This document shows positions 28,101 to 39,234 of a stretch of 64,000 nucleotides of DNA, piece by piece (positions within the stretch are counted from its first letter, which is position 1; each line of letters opens with the position of its first letter). A program made the position numbers and the translations under genes. The notes beneath the pieces were generated by a model. The model made no database searches and was not told the DNA's origin. It was given only the letters and a program-made list of their open reading frames with translations. Where the stretch lies: the NCBI RefSeq assembly GCF_023343835.1, contig NC_064435.1, positions 85,629,788 through 85,693,787 of the forward strand, read 5' to 3'. Source of the DNA: Lagopus muta. Taxonomy: Eukaryota > Chordata > Aves > Galliformes > Phasianidae.

Positions 28101-31100
28101 CGGAGACAATTGCTGCCATTGAAGCCTAATTACTAAGGTAGGACATAAATATTTATACTGGAAAGAAAAAATTGTGCCCAGAAGTGGGTGGATGTTTCTG
28201 CATGACTCACCTGATTCACCAGCTCAAAGTGTTTTAGTTGCATGTTACAGTGACAGGTTGAACAGAAAAGCAGACTCCAGCTGATTCTGATTGATAACTG
28301 CACAGGATTTCTGCCAAAAATCATCTGGGAAAGCCTTGAACAGTGTGCAGCCATAGCTTATAAAGAGGAGCATGGATATGCTGCACTGATAGGATGTCTT
28401 TTATGGTTATAACACTTCTGGATGAGCTTTCATACCTGATTCAGGTGGTACTGTTGAACAAAGCAGAGAAATTGCTCTACCAGATATCCCTAAAAATAAA
28501 AACATTAATTGAATATTCTTAATCAGAAGTTTCATGGTGCTATTACTTCAAATACTTCAACAAATACTCAAGCCCTGAAAAGTGTTTCAAACATGGATAA
28601 GCAAGAAGTTTAGTCCTGCAGCTCACTGCACACTGACATCCCAAACAAAAATGTCTCGACCTCTACAAGAACATACGTTGCTTTACATTCCATGTGGTTG
28701 GCATAGAAACATTTTAGCAGGTATAATACAGAATGCTTACCTTATTAGTAACTGTGAAACTTAAAGCCAACACTGCAAGTGAGGCAAATTGCTGGTTTAG
28801 AAAATATAACATGAAAACAGAGGCACATCATTTCCTAAGACAAGATAAAATAAAGATTGTATGCGCAACAAACATGCCAAACTGTTCAGTATGTACCACT
28901 TTCCCTATACTTTGCTTTGCCTTTAAGGTTCCATGTTGTTTGCTTTTTGTCTGGAGGAAAAAAATAAGCTTAAATTAAAGGAACATCTTATATCCTATTA
29001 AAAGACACCCTAGTGGAACATCGCTTTGACATATTGCACTTAGGAAAATCTGTGCTAGCACCATGCTTTTAAAGCTAACCCACTGGATTACAAGTTATAT
29101 TTCAATGTGAAATCAGCTCATAGGTTAGTTGTGCTGGTTGAGACTGACTGCTAATAACAGAACATGTCCTAACATCAGCATTCTAGGGAAACATGAGTCT
29201 GTCCAAGGAGAGGAGACACAGTCTTTTTTATGTAATCATGATTGATACTGAATGCTAAGTATATACTGCAGTTCTAACCACATTATTCAAATATTTATCC
29301 TCTGGAGAAAAAGTAGATTTATCCACTAACATCCCAAGTCACCTATAAAACCTTCAAACTGCTCATCTAACAGTGTTTCACGCAGGCTCAAATTCATTCC
29401 AGCAGGAATGCAGTCATTTGAACTGTCTGCTGTGTTGAAATGTGGAAAGAAAACATTTAAAATAAGAATATATTCACATGCAGCATTGGTAAGACTTTGC
29501 TAATTTAATGCTTGCATCCTTACTAGCCCTAACACAAGCAAGCAATCCCTTTTACATCACTGGGGAATTGAGAAGACCACAGGGATCCCTCGTCAATGCC
29601 CTTGACTACTGCCCCTGGAGCTCTGTCGTCACTTCTAATGTTGTATATGTTTCCCCAGCAGTATAATTTGTGCCCACATAGAAGAACAACAGAGTAGTAG
29701 CAGTCAGAGGGCTGGAAGAGCTTCAGCAAGCAGTCCCTGAACAACAGCCTAGATCCAGGTTCCCAGCAGGTGGAAGACTTCTCTAGTTGACAGGTCATGG
29801 TTGTAGATGGATGCTTCTTTTCCCTTGCAGTCACCAGTTTTTCCTGGCGGTGTTGCATGTTTTAGGGTCAAGTGGATCTGACTCACTGCTTGAAAGTGTA
29901 TCTGGCATCTCTTCAGCTTTGAGGGAAGCAAATCTATTTTATAGTTGCAAGCCCTTGGATGGGGCAGAAGCCTTCCTGCCAGAAATAGCACCACCATTTC
30001 CCCTTCTCCAGAAGTTGTATTTACTATGACACTGGTCACTGGACACTGACACATACTGCCTGCTTCTCTACTGCAGTTGGCAAATAGGCCTCTCTGAATA
30101 TCAGAGAAAAGCCAAAAACTCCCTACACAAAGTACTGCACCTTCCAGCTGTGTTCTTGGATCTGTGCTCTTATATATGCTCCCAGGTATGAGCTGAAAAG
30201 GTCTGATCCTCCCCAGTCAGGAGGCAGCAGCAGCAAAAGCTCCAGGCACTGCAGTCAATGGGCAGCTGATTATGCTTGTTAGAATCTGTAAGAGCTTCCT
30301 TCAGCCCACACCCCTGTGGTTCCCCTTCCTTTAGCCTCACCTAGCACCTGCAGGTACCCTCAAGTTTCTTAGAATATTCCCAGGCATTCTTCAGATCCTG
30401 AGGAATCTTGGACCATGTCTCCAGAAGGTCTGGAGGTTCCAAAATCAGAGCCCAGAGACTGTTAGCTACGCTCTTATAATACTGAGTTCATAATATCTTG
30501 AACTAAGCCTCTTCTTAAATCATAAAACCTCCTCTGAAAATAACAGATTGGACAATGTGTCAGGAGATGACGTTTTTTATAAGACACAAGAAATGGTTGG
30601 GAGTCATTTTTCCCAGCGAGTCCAGCTGTGTCCCAGCTCAGGCTACAGTCACCTCCCATTCCAGGCAGTTCTCTGTGTTGCAGATCGTGAATTAGTTCCA
30701 CTTGGTTCCCCATTCACATCATTCACATGCAGGATGCTCCCTTTTTTCAGCATTTAGCATATTTTATGGTATGATATCAATAATGAAAATCTATCAGTGG
30801 CTGACAGGGAAAGCTAAGACTCCTGTGATGCTAATGATGTCAACTTTTGAATAGACAATCGGTCTCTGGATTGGAGAGCAAGGAGAAACAATGCAGAAGT
30901 GCAAAAAAATTAGAAGTTTGGCAGACTGCAGCTATGTTTCTGGCACTGGCTAAAGCTACATCTCATTTGCCAATTTTTAGGATTCACTCTTTTATTTTTT
31001 TGCCTACAGCTAGCAACTACACTCAGTGTTACCTCATCTAACACCTTCACATCAGGGCTGATGTAATGACCGAAGCAATGCTGGGAAAAGAGGCATCAGG

Positions 31101-31859
31101 AAACAACAGAAGATTATACATCACACCAATTAACACATTACTGGGCAAATCAATCTTTATGGATGGAACTTCAAATAATAATCTGATTACAAAGGGACAA
31201 AACCAAGAAGCATCCAGGAAATTCTGCAGTGTGGAAAACTTTCCCTAGTGCACATCAATGTCACCATTTCTTTCCCGAGGATTTGCACATACCAAGATCA
31301 AATTTGGCTTTATAGTTTTTCCATTCTTAAGGGCATGTTTCTCTTACACTCCAAGGTTTGGGGCCATTTCAGAGGGTTCTTATGAGCTCTTTGTAAGGGG
31401 AGAGTCTAAGTCCCCCATCCTGCAGACACTTAACCATGTCCTTGTGTTTAACGCTATGAGTAGTCGCACAGGCTCCTCTGGGAGGATACTTGGATACTGA
31501 AAGTCAAGCACATAACGAAGTGTGTGCAGGATCACTGCCTGGGGAATGAAACAGAGATGGCTGTAGAAAAAAAAAATCTTTAATGAGACTCTCTTGAAAG
31601 GAACGCTGGTGTTATTAAACTGGGTAACGACACCGAGCCTAGCAGTGTGTATTTTCACTGTAATTTTGATTATTTGGATACGTGTTATTATGTATGCATA
31701 CAGTGATGTTATCTGCACTAATATCTTTCAGGTACTTTACTTTGAATGTCATAAGCACATAAAACCAGTTAATTCCCTTCATGTTACGAATGCAGAATAC
31801 TGATTGCTGAGCCTTTAGTAATATGCATTCAAGATATACACTGCACTGACTCTGAAAGA
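22113..31859. other. 9.7 kb of unique, repeat-poor non-coding sequence
   Basis: No transposon family is recognisable. The composition is AT-rich, with locally higher G+C at 23790-24060 and 25250-26340. The latter contains several overlapping open frames of 60-127 codons on both strands, the longest at 25869-26252 (minus). None shows a domain, a repeat of residues or a consistent splice context, and overlap on both strands is typical of stop-poor G+C-richer patches rather than genes. Confidence 0.5.
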
Positions 31860-32120
31860 GCCATAATTGAATGCCGAATAATTCACGAAATTTAACAAAA
31901 TGCAAATAACTTGGCTGACATGATATCAGAGCACTGAATTCCCTGAGGAATACAAAGGAGTTATTAGTGTTTTGTTCTGCTTGTAGAAAAACTACTTGTG
32001 AGCCTACAATTTAATTCATTTCAATTTTTATTAACAATCCTTTTCGGTACTCTGACCCATTCCATATGACAGCTGCACTGCAAAATTAACACCCATTTGC
32101 AAGTGCAGCTGGGCTCCCTC
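31860..32120. promoter_or_regulatory. candidate conserved enhancer-like segment
   Basis: A perfect POU octamer ATGCAAAT lies at 31900-31907. Three E-boxes follow within about 50 bp: CATATG at 32063-32068, CAGCTG at 32070-32075 and CAGCTG at 32106-32111. Between them are homeodomain-type TAATT/AATTAA words. Such words occur often by chance in AT-rich DNA. This is inference from motif density only, with no conservation data. Confidence 0.2.
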
Positions 32121-35100
32121 AACAGCAAGACAAAGCACAAGATATTGTTAAGAAAGACATTAAGAGTGGAGTCGCATGCATACAATCAATTTCATAGTGC
32201 GTGTTTGATACTAAGTTATTATAAATATGCCCTCTGACATTAGTGCAAATTTTGCACCTATGAAGCCCACAGTTCCCTGCTGCTGCTCTCCTGTGCCCCA
32301 GATCTCTCGAGGCAGCACTGGGGTCAGCTGTACACTTCATTACTATTTCATCTTGGGAGTTGTTCCCACCTCGTCTACTCCTTCTGGGTAGCACACTTCC
32401 ATGTGAAGATGTGGAGCTTGAGGAACTGGAAGCCCAGCTTTCCCATGCCAGTAGCTGGAGGCAGGAACAGCTCTTGTGAGGAGGAGTACTTTTACGGTTC
32501 TGCATTCTGATATGCCCACAGCAACCACCACCATTTCCTAAAAATGAACAGGGAAATGCAGGCAGGAGCTCTGCAACTGTATTGGTGTTCAGTAAAGACT
32601 GGTTTAAAAACTACCTCTGTCATCACCCACTTCAGTGGGTATTAATTTTAAATAAAAATGGGATGAATTGGAAATCTGAGCTCTTGATTAAATCAGGCAT
32701 TCTGGTACATGAATGGCATACAGAGCCCATCTGGCTAATAAAAAGGAATGTTAAGATATATCTATTGCTGGTTTGTTAAGCACCTCATTCATTTTGGTTT
32801 GCATAGTGGAGCTCTGGGATAAGGGTGCTGATATTTTAGAGTGCTTGCCAGTCCCCAGGGAAGCTGGAAAAGGTTAAAAATTTATTGCGGGCACTCTGAA
32901 TGCACTAATGTCTTGCAGACAGAGCTGGCATTGATCCTTTCCCCTCTCCCGCTAGGTCTTCAGCAGATGAGAGCGGCTATTTGCTTTCCATTGTGCAAGC
33001 TGAGCTCCTTGAAGAGAAATAAAATCTTTCTGACTTGGAACATACTGCTTGGAGCAGAGCTGGATTTCTGTTACACAACGGCTGATTACTTCCAACCTAC
33101 CAATATCTGGGGCAAAGAAATTGTGTCTTCAAGAGCATCAGCTCTAGATGAGCAGAAAATGAACTGACAGCATGGAGATGTCAGCAGATGATGCATGATG
33201 CATCTATTTATCCGGGCACAGGCAGAGCTGGAGTGGCAGCAATAAAGCATGCATCTTTTTTTTCTTTATCCGGAAATGAAGGCAGAGAGTGTTCAACAAG
33301 GAAGTAGTTTAATTTATATGATTATAAGGCACAATTCATTAGAAGTAAGAAGGAATTGTGTTTGCGATGTTGAAGACAAGTGAGGAATGTTGTCGTGCCT
33401 TCTGAAGTATTTCTGGTGCTTCTTTTATTAGAGCACCAGTTGAAAAGAATGGGGCTGACTTCATTCTGGATTAGACAAAGGTTTGCTGTAAATGCACTCC
33501 AGCTCTAATTTTGAAGTGCTGTATTAAATTGGTATACATCGTTATCAATAAAGCTTCAAGATGCTACCAATCCTCATGCCCTGCTCTAATGCTACTGAAA
33601 AAAAATTGTGTTGTTTTATTTAGATTCAGATTTGGCCCTTAGTGTGGTACACTCCGTTTTTGTGAAAATTAATGGAAACAGTACAGGAAATCTGTCCACA
33701 GAGCACATGCCTTTATAAACACTCATTCTGAAGTAATTTTTGTACCACTTTGATTTATGGTCCCAGTCCGATCAATCGCTCTCCATTTAGCAGGGAGGTA
33801 ACCCACACTTGGTCCCGAAAGTTGAGATCAACCCCATGACACTCTCCACTTCCGTAAAATCAAGCTTCATTGAGACATAAAAGGGCTAGAGCTAAATTGT
33901 TTATGAAATTACACGGTAACTTCTAAGCAAATTTCTTTGGGAAGGATTTGGCTGGCAAGATTCCAGCAGCATCCTTTTACGAAAAGACTGGTAGAAATGC
34001 AAAGTAAGGCTAGCATAGCCCCAGCTGCAGAGATGGCAGATAACTTTGTAGGAACTGAGGATGTGCCTCAGCTGGATCTGGATTTGCTCTACACCCTGGT
34101 CCCAAAGGGGACGATGTCTACCTACAGCCATACAATCTTCTGGGCATGTCACGAAACCCAGTGGCAAGCTGTTAGCAGATGGTTACCAGAATTTTGCACA
34201 GGAAAGGTCTGACTTGTTATCAAATATAGACCTAATTTTTTTTAATTAGTCTTCTATGTATAAACCTTAAGTGCTGTTTTATGGGACTACTTTAAGGGGA
34301 ACACAGTATCGGCAACACAACTGATGCATTCAGTAAACACATGTACAAACAGCAAATCCTCATTTTTGTCCCACTTGTCACAGTTCAGGAGGCATCTGGG
34401 TAAGGAAGGCAGAATGAAAGAATATGGACAATGTCTGCATGAATCCTGCAATCCAAAAGTCTCCAGAAGTTGTGAATGGGAGTGGCAGGCTGACTGCCAG
34501 GCATGGCAGTAGCCAGGGGTTATCATCCTGCCTGACCACTTCTGCACCTGCAGAGCTTGTCTGCGAAATGCCTCTACATGCACGAAGAGTTCTCTCACCT
34601 ACATTTATGCCCAAAGAAAAATGCTCCCAGTGCTAAAGGTTGCACAACTGAGCAATGAACACATTAAAATGTACTCTCAAATCAAATGGAAATCCAAGAA
34701 ATTATTCTTTCTTGTGATACTTTGTCCTCTGTTGAGGCTTTCCTTCTTTATGAATAGACTTCTTGTTACCTTCAAAGTCTCTAAAAGTTCCTCTGCCCTC
34801 TCTGACAGCCATGTTCCAGACTTTCACCATTCTTATTAATGGATGTGAGGGTATGGGTGGAAGCTTCTTTGCAGACTGTTTCTGACTTCAATTGCTCTTA
34901 GAACCAACAGAACTAAAGCACATGAAAACTCTGGATACGAGCAAGCTCTGTTCTGTTTAAGAGAGGATTATTGTGGCTTAATTTAAAGCTCTCCCTAAAT
35001 CAAACTGACATAAGCTTGCTTGATATCTATTTAATTTTCCATATTATTTTCCTCCTGTTTAATTAAATCCATTTTAAATTATGCTTTAAGGCAAACCTGC

Positions 35101-35168
35101 ACAACTCTGTATGCACACAATCTCTCAGATGGTGTTACCAAGATCCCATTTGGAAACGGTACAGCTCA
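32121..35168. other. unique non-coding sequence
   Basis: No repeat family recognised. 33180-33600 is AT-rich with many homeodomain-like TTAAT/ATTA words. It could be a conserved non-coding element but cannot be judged from one genome. A minus-strand frame at 32119-32505 (128 codons) is within chance expectation. Confidence 0.5.
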
Positions 35169-35880
35169 TTAGCTTTGCTGGCTCCCAGACAGTTCGGAGT
35201 AGTTTGGATTTCGTGCCAACTCAATGGTATTATTCAGTTTGTATTTAAAAGCTCGTGTTTCCTTTTGACCCACGATGGTCAGCAAGCACAGGCACTGAAG
35301 AGCCTGGTCTTTCATCAGCGCCAGTGAGCGGAGAAGAGCCCTGAGACTCTGGATGAGTGCAGGGCACTGCCTTTTGCCTCCTTTCACTGCTGTTTTATGG
35401 AACAGAAGGAAGAGACAATGCGAGCTTTTGAATAAAATTGAGGTGACCTTTCCAAGTTACATGTGGGATCTCCTGCTGTTTCTATAGAGACCAAACACAT
35501 TAACCTGAGTCAAGTGGGAACGCCTGAGGCTCATTGAAAGGGGTACGATTTCTCAGAGAAAGCTGGAAGATTTAAGTAAAAGACTTGATTCATGTGTTTT
35601 ATTTTTAAACAAAAGGAAGCTGCATTTAAAGTTTCTCGTTGGCTGCCTGAGCAAAGACATACTTTTTGTGTCTATTTTTTGGTTCCAATTTGCAGGTTGC
35701 AGCAGCCCTACCAAGAAACTCTCCTGCTCTAGGGTCCCAAAGGCTTCTTTTGCTAAATGAGACTCTACAGAAACTGTTTTCAGACCCATGTAAGATGCTT
35801 CTTGTCCAGGAGAGTCTCCAAAAATAAGCTGCCCTTTACTTTGCCTGCCCTGCTTGCATGAATTGAAACCAAACCTCCAC
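35169..35880 (-). other. unproven two-exon coding candidate
   Basis: Two minus-strand open frames could be joined by a GT-AG intron. The upstream one is open from about 35880, contains an ATG at 35789 and would end at 35663. Its donor context is AAAAA then GTATGT (35662-35657). The acceptor is a pyrimidine stretch followed by the tandem CAGCAG at 35392-35387, giving an intron of 273 or 276 bp. Both acceptor choices keep the frame. The second frame (35389 or 35386 to the stop at 35169) is rich in Leu, Gln and Lys, including SLRALLRSLALMKDQALQCL. An ATTAAA-type signal on the minus strand lies near 35057-35062. From the ATG the product would be about 115 residues. I recognise no family, and each frame alone is of chance length. 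Confidence 0.17.
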
Positions 35881-37379
35881 TCAAGTCAGATCCAAAGACT
35901 CAACATGCCACCTTCAAGCCCGAAGATATTTTAGTTCAATAATCTGAACCAATGCACAGGATAAAATACTTCTAAGTGTAAAAAAGATTTAACAAAAAAT
36001 CAGTTGTGCTCCTTTCGTAGAAGCTGACGAGAAGAGGCAATAATAAATTTCCATCTTAACTAATAAAGCAAACTGTTTTCACTAACTTACAGTGCTAGGC
36101 CCATCTCATTTGCAGGTGGGTGGACATGAGTCATGTCTCAAACAGTTTGCTGTCATCTGCCTAGACGTATGCTGTCTGATCACAAAAGGAAATTCAGCTT
36201 CTCCCTGTGTGAGCAGAGTTCAGTTTTTCAGTAGAAGACCAGAGGGTAAAGCTGGGATTCTTTCCAAATCCAAATTTCTGCAAAGCTCTACAGGTGCACT
36301 TAGTAGAACAAAACTTACTCTGTGGAAAGTCATCCTGCAGCCCAAGCTGTGGTTCCCCCATGGTATACTTAGGACTCTGAGAATAGTTTTTTTTGTTTAA
36401 TGATTTTTCTCTTTTCTACTCACACACCCATCTGTACATCCCCACCTTTGGGAAGGGGGTATGTTTGCTGGGCTACGGAAATTAAAAAAATAAAATAGAA
36501 GTGAATATCAGCACAGTTTTTAAGGAAATGAAAGAAAAACAGGGGTACAAAATGACATAATTAAAAGTCTGTTCTGAAGGCTACTTTGACAAATGTTGCA
36601 TGGGAGAGATCTGCATAATTTACAAACAGTGTTGAACCTTCGCCTGCTTTAAGGAAAGTATTCCCAAAAAGGCAGCCAAGCCAAAGCATAAGTGACTCTT
36701 CATCTCCTACCTAGCTCTGCTGGCTGTTACATCAAACAAGTTGGATCAAAGTTTGTTTTTATAAAGCCTCCTTCAGATGTAAGTGTCCCTAAAGTACTTT
36801 AGAAAACGGCCCTTGAGAAATATAGTATCTACCAGGTAGTAAGTTAGAAATACAGAATTTAGCACAATAAAGAGAGATGCTGGATATCAGCATTAAGAGA
36901 ATTGGTTTTGTCACATCGAAGACAAAGTTAAGTATTTCTGAACGGCTTTCACTTTCCATTCTTTTCTCTGCTCACATAACACTTACAAAATGCAGCTGAA
37001 GGGCCCAAACACTCAATTGATCTTGATATTTTCCATGGCACTGCTCACTGCTGCATGTCGACAGTCCTGAAGTGCTTAATGGTCAACCTGGGACTGCCCT
37101 TGGATCAACCACCAATTTATGCAACCCACGAGTGAAGGCTGAGCTGTAAACACAACTCACTTAAAATAACTTGCTCTTCCTGTTTGCTGTAACTGGGAAC
37201 AAGCAGGGGTTGTTGCTGGCAATGCCTGGTGCTCTGAGTTATAAGAGATTGTGGAGTGCAAAGCTGGTGATGAGTGGAAAGTCTTTTGGAATGGGAGCTG
37301 TGCTGTGCTGGCACTCCATGGATGCGTGCTCTTTGTTTGATAAGGGTTAAGCTTTTTATTAAAGACATTCATGTGGTTC
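35881..37379. other. unique non-coding sequence
   Basis: No recognised element. Open frames at 36092-36400 (plus) and 37117-37441 (minus, two frames) have no domains and no start context that persuades me. Confidence 0.5.
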
Positions 37380-37640
37380 TTCATGTGCCTGCACAGTACA
37401 ATACTGCCATATAAATAAAAGAGCGTTAGCTTCAAACACAACCCTGCTTTATCCAGTGCGATAAGACATGCATATGAATAGGCTGGAAATATTGACTTGG
37501 AGTAACGGAAAAGGTTAAGTCAATGTTTGCTTGGTGCTGCAATCCAGAAGACATTTTTAGTGCAGCAAGTTCTGAGATTCCTGAGCAGGAAGTAAACAAA
37601 AAGGTCAAAGCAATTAACAGATAAGCTAGGGGAGCTCGAT
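37380..37640. promoter_or_regulatory. candidate enhancer: clustered transcription factor words
   Basis: A dense set of consensus-like words lies in about 260 bp. These are an A/T-rich MEF2-like word near 37407-37418, GATAAG at 37460-37465, the POU-type ATGCATAT at 37468-37475, a forkhead GTAAACA at 37592-37598, a nuclear-receptor half-site AGGTCA at 37602-37607, the homeodomain word CAATTAAC at 37611-37618 and AGATAAG at 37619-37625. The last four sit within 35 bp with no long gaps, which is typical of developmental enhancers. The motif identities come from general knowledge, and function is inferred. Confidence 0.25.
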
Positions 37641-38788
37641 GCGTGCGCAACCAGGGGCAGCAATGTACACTGTTTGTTCCAGCCTGCTGGCCAGCTGGTG
37701 CACATCGGTAGCATCTTGCTACCCGCAGCTCTGCAGCTGTGTGAGTTCTTCCCCCTTGCAGAGGACAGCAAGTCCATCCTGAGCTAGGGGTGTGAGACAG
37801 CCTGCAAGGTCATCGCCATCCTGCAGGGAACAAGCCACTCAGGGACGCGTGTTTGTGGGGTTTACTGAATGGAGAGCTGCTCCTGATCATATTAGCAGTG
37901 AACGTACAGGAGCAGGACTGGGAGCTGGAAGGATCATCAATCTTGTTACAGAGTATTGAACAGAAGTATAACAGATGCTCCTCTGGTCTGTGTATTTTTC
38001 ATTTGCTATAGCAATGTATTACTGGCTAACATATATTTATGGGAATTGATCAGACAGCCAGAGTCAGCAACTAAGCACCAGCAATGCAGTTCAGGAAGGC
38101 AGGTTCAAGCAGGCAGGAGAGCAGCAGGTCTCTGAGCCATTTACCTGGCTCATCAGTTTTAATGCTGCAAATTACACCTTCTGGAAACGGCCCTCAGAAA
38201 ATTCCCAAGCAGGGCAGAGGTCCTGCTCTTCTTCAAGCAAGAAAAAAGGACAGAGAGCTTGTACTGTGTTAGCTGAGCTCCTACCACGCTTACAGCTCTC
38301 CAGTTGCTTCAGGGCAAGCCTGCATTTGAAGTATGAGGAAAAGCCAGAGGTGATGAGTTCGAAGGTGAGCAACCATACAGAATTGCACAGACCCTGCAAG
38401 CAGTGCCAGTTCCTGTTACCTGCTCCCACGTGCTGTTCCATGCAAAGCTGTGCAGAAGCACAATCTCATAACTGGTGTCAGTAAAGCAGTTAATGTCATT
38501 TCTGTGGGAGAGATAAGAGCACCTTGCAAGTATTGGTAATAAGTCACTATAATAAAGCAATATTCTCCATAAAGAAGCCCAGGTTCTCCAGGACTTCATT
38601 AAAGCAGCAAGTGAAGCAGTATGCTTATTTCCCACAAGTCAACCACTTCCACCTTAAACTTTCAACATTCAAAAAAATTAAAAAAATTAAACATTCAAAA
38701 AATTAAATGTGTTGCCTGTATTCCAGAAGATATTCTACATAGCAGAGCCCTTTGGGGATTACAAAATCAAAATGTCTGACATTTTCCA
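37641..38788. other. unique non-coding sequence
   Basis: Contains overlapping featureless frames on both strands at 38170-38640 and an A-rich duplication at 38664-38707. Confidence 0.5.
38664..38707. repeat. A-rich imperfect tandem duplication
   Basis: ACATTCAAAAAAATTAAA is repeated as ACATTCAAAAAATTAAA at 38691-38707, with an extra AAAAAATTAA between the copies. Probable replication slippage. Confidence 0.85.
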
Positions 38789-39100
38789 GAAAGGAGGTTG
38801 TGGTGATGTGGGCATCAGCCTCTTCTCCAACATAATAGCGATAGGACAAGAGGGAATGGCCTCAAGTTGGGCCAATGGGGGCTTGGGTTGGATGTTAGGA
38901 AGAATTTCTTCTCCAAATGAGTGGTCATGCACCTGGGCTGCCCAGGGAGGTGTTTAAGTCACTGTCCCTGGAGGTGTTCAAGAACCATATGGATGTGGCA
39001 CTGAAGGACATGGCTTAGGGGAAATATTTGTGCTAGGTGGTCATTTGGACTAGATGATCTTAGAGCTCATTTCCAACCTTAATGATGCTATGATTCGATG
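38789..39100 (+). mobile_element. CR1: CR1 LINE 3' fragment
   Basis: Plus-strand CR1 of about 310 bp. GAAAGGAGGTTGTGGTGATG, GGCATCAGCCTCTTCTCC, GGTTGGATGTTAGGAAGAAT, GGGCTGCCCAGGGAGGTG, CTGTCCCTGGAGGTGTTCAA and TTTGGACTAGATGATCTTAG lead to the tail AATGATGCTATGATTCGATG. It is 5'-truncated in the last part of ORF2, with several point changes and small deletions. Confidence 0.96.
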
Positions 39101-39168
39101 ACTTTGTACTCAAGCTGACTGGCTCAAAGAAAATAACTAATTAGAAGCAGAAGGATTAGAGAAGACAG

Positions 39169-39234
39169 TTGGAATAGATGATTTTACAGATCGTTTCCAA
39201 CCCTGTGATTCTAAGATTCCATGATTCTATGATT
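39169..39234 (+). mobile_element. CR1: second CR1 3' end, about 65 bp
   Basis: TTGGAATAGATGATTTTACA, then GATCGTTTCCAACCCTGTGA and a good tail TTCCATGATTCTATGATT. It repeats only the last 60-70 bp of CR1 in the same orientation as the copy 70 bp upstream. It is either a very short independent insertion or a partial tandem duplication. Confidence 0.85.

Noticed and set aside
32119..32505. 128-codon frame on the minus strand
   Set aside because: Ser-rich low-complexity stretch from a CT-rich sequence, no domain or splice context.
35430..35475. MIR-like wording (GAGGTGACCTTTCCAAGTTAC)
   Set aside because: About 20 bases resemble TGTGACCTTGGGCAAGTTAC, but no head or core follows in either direction.
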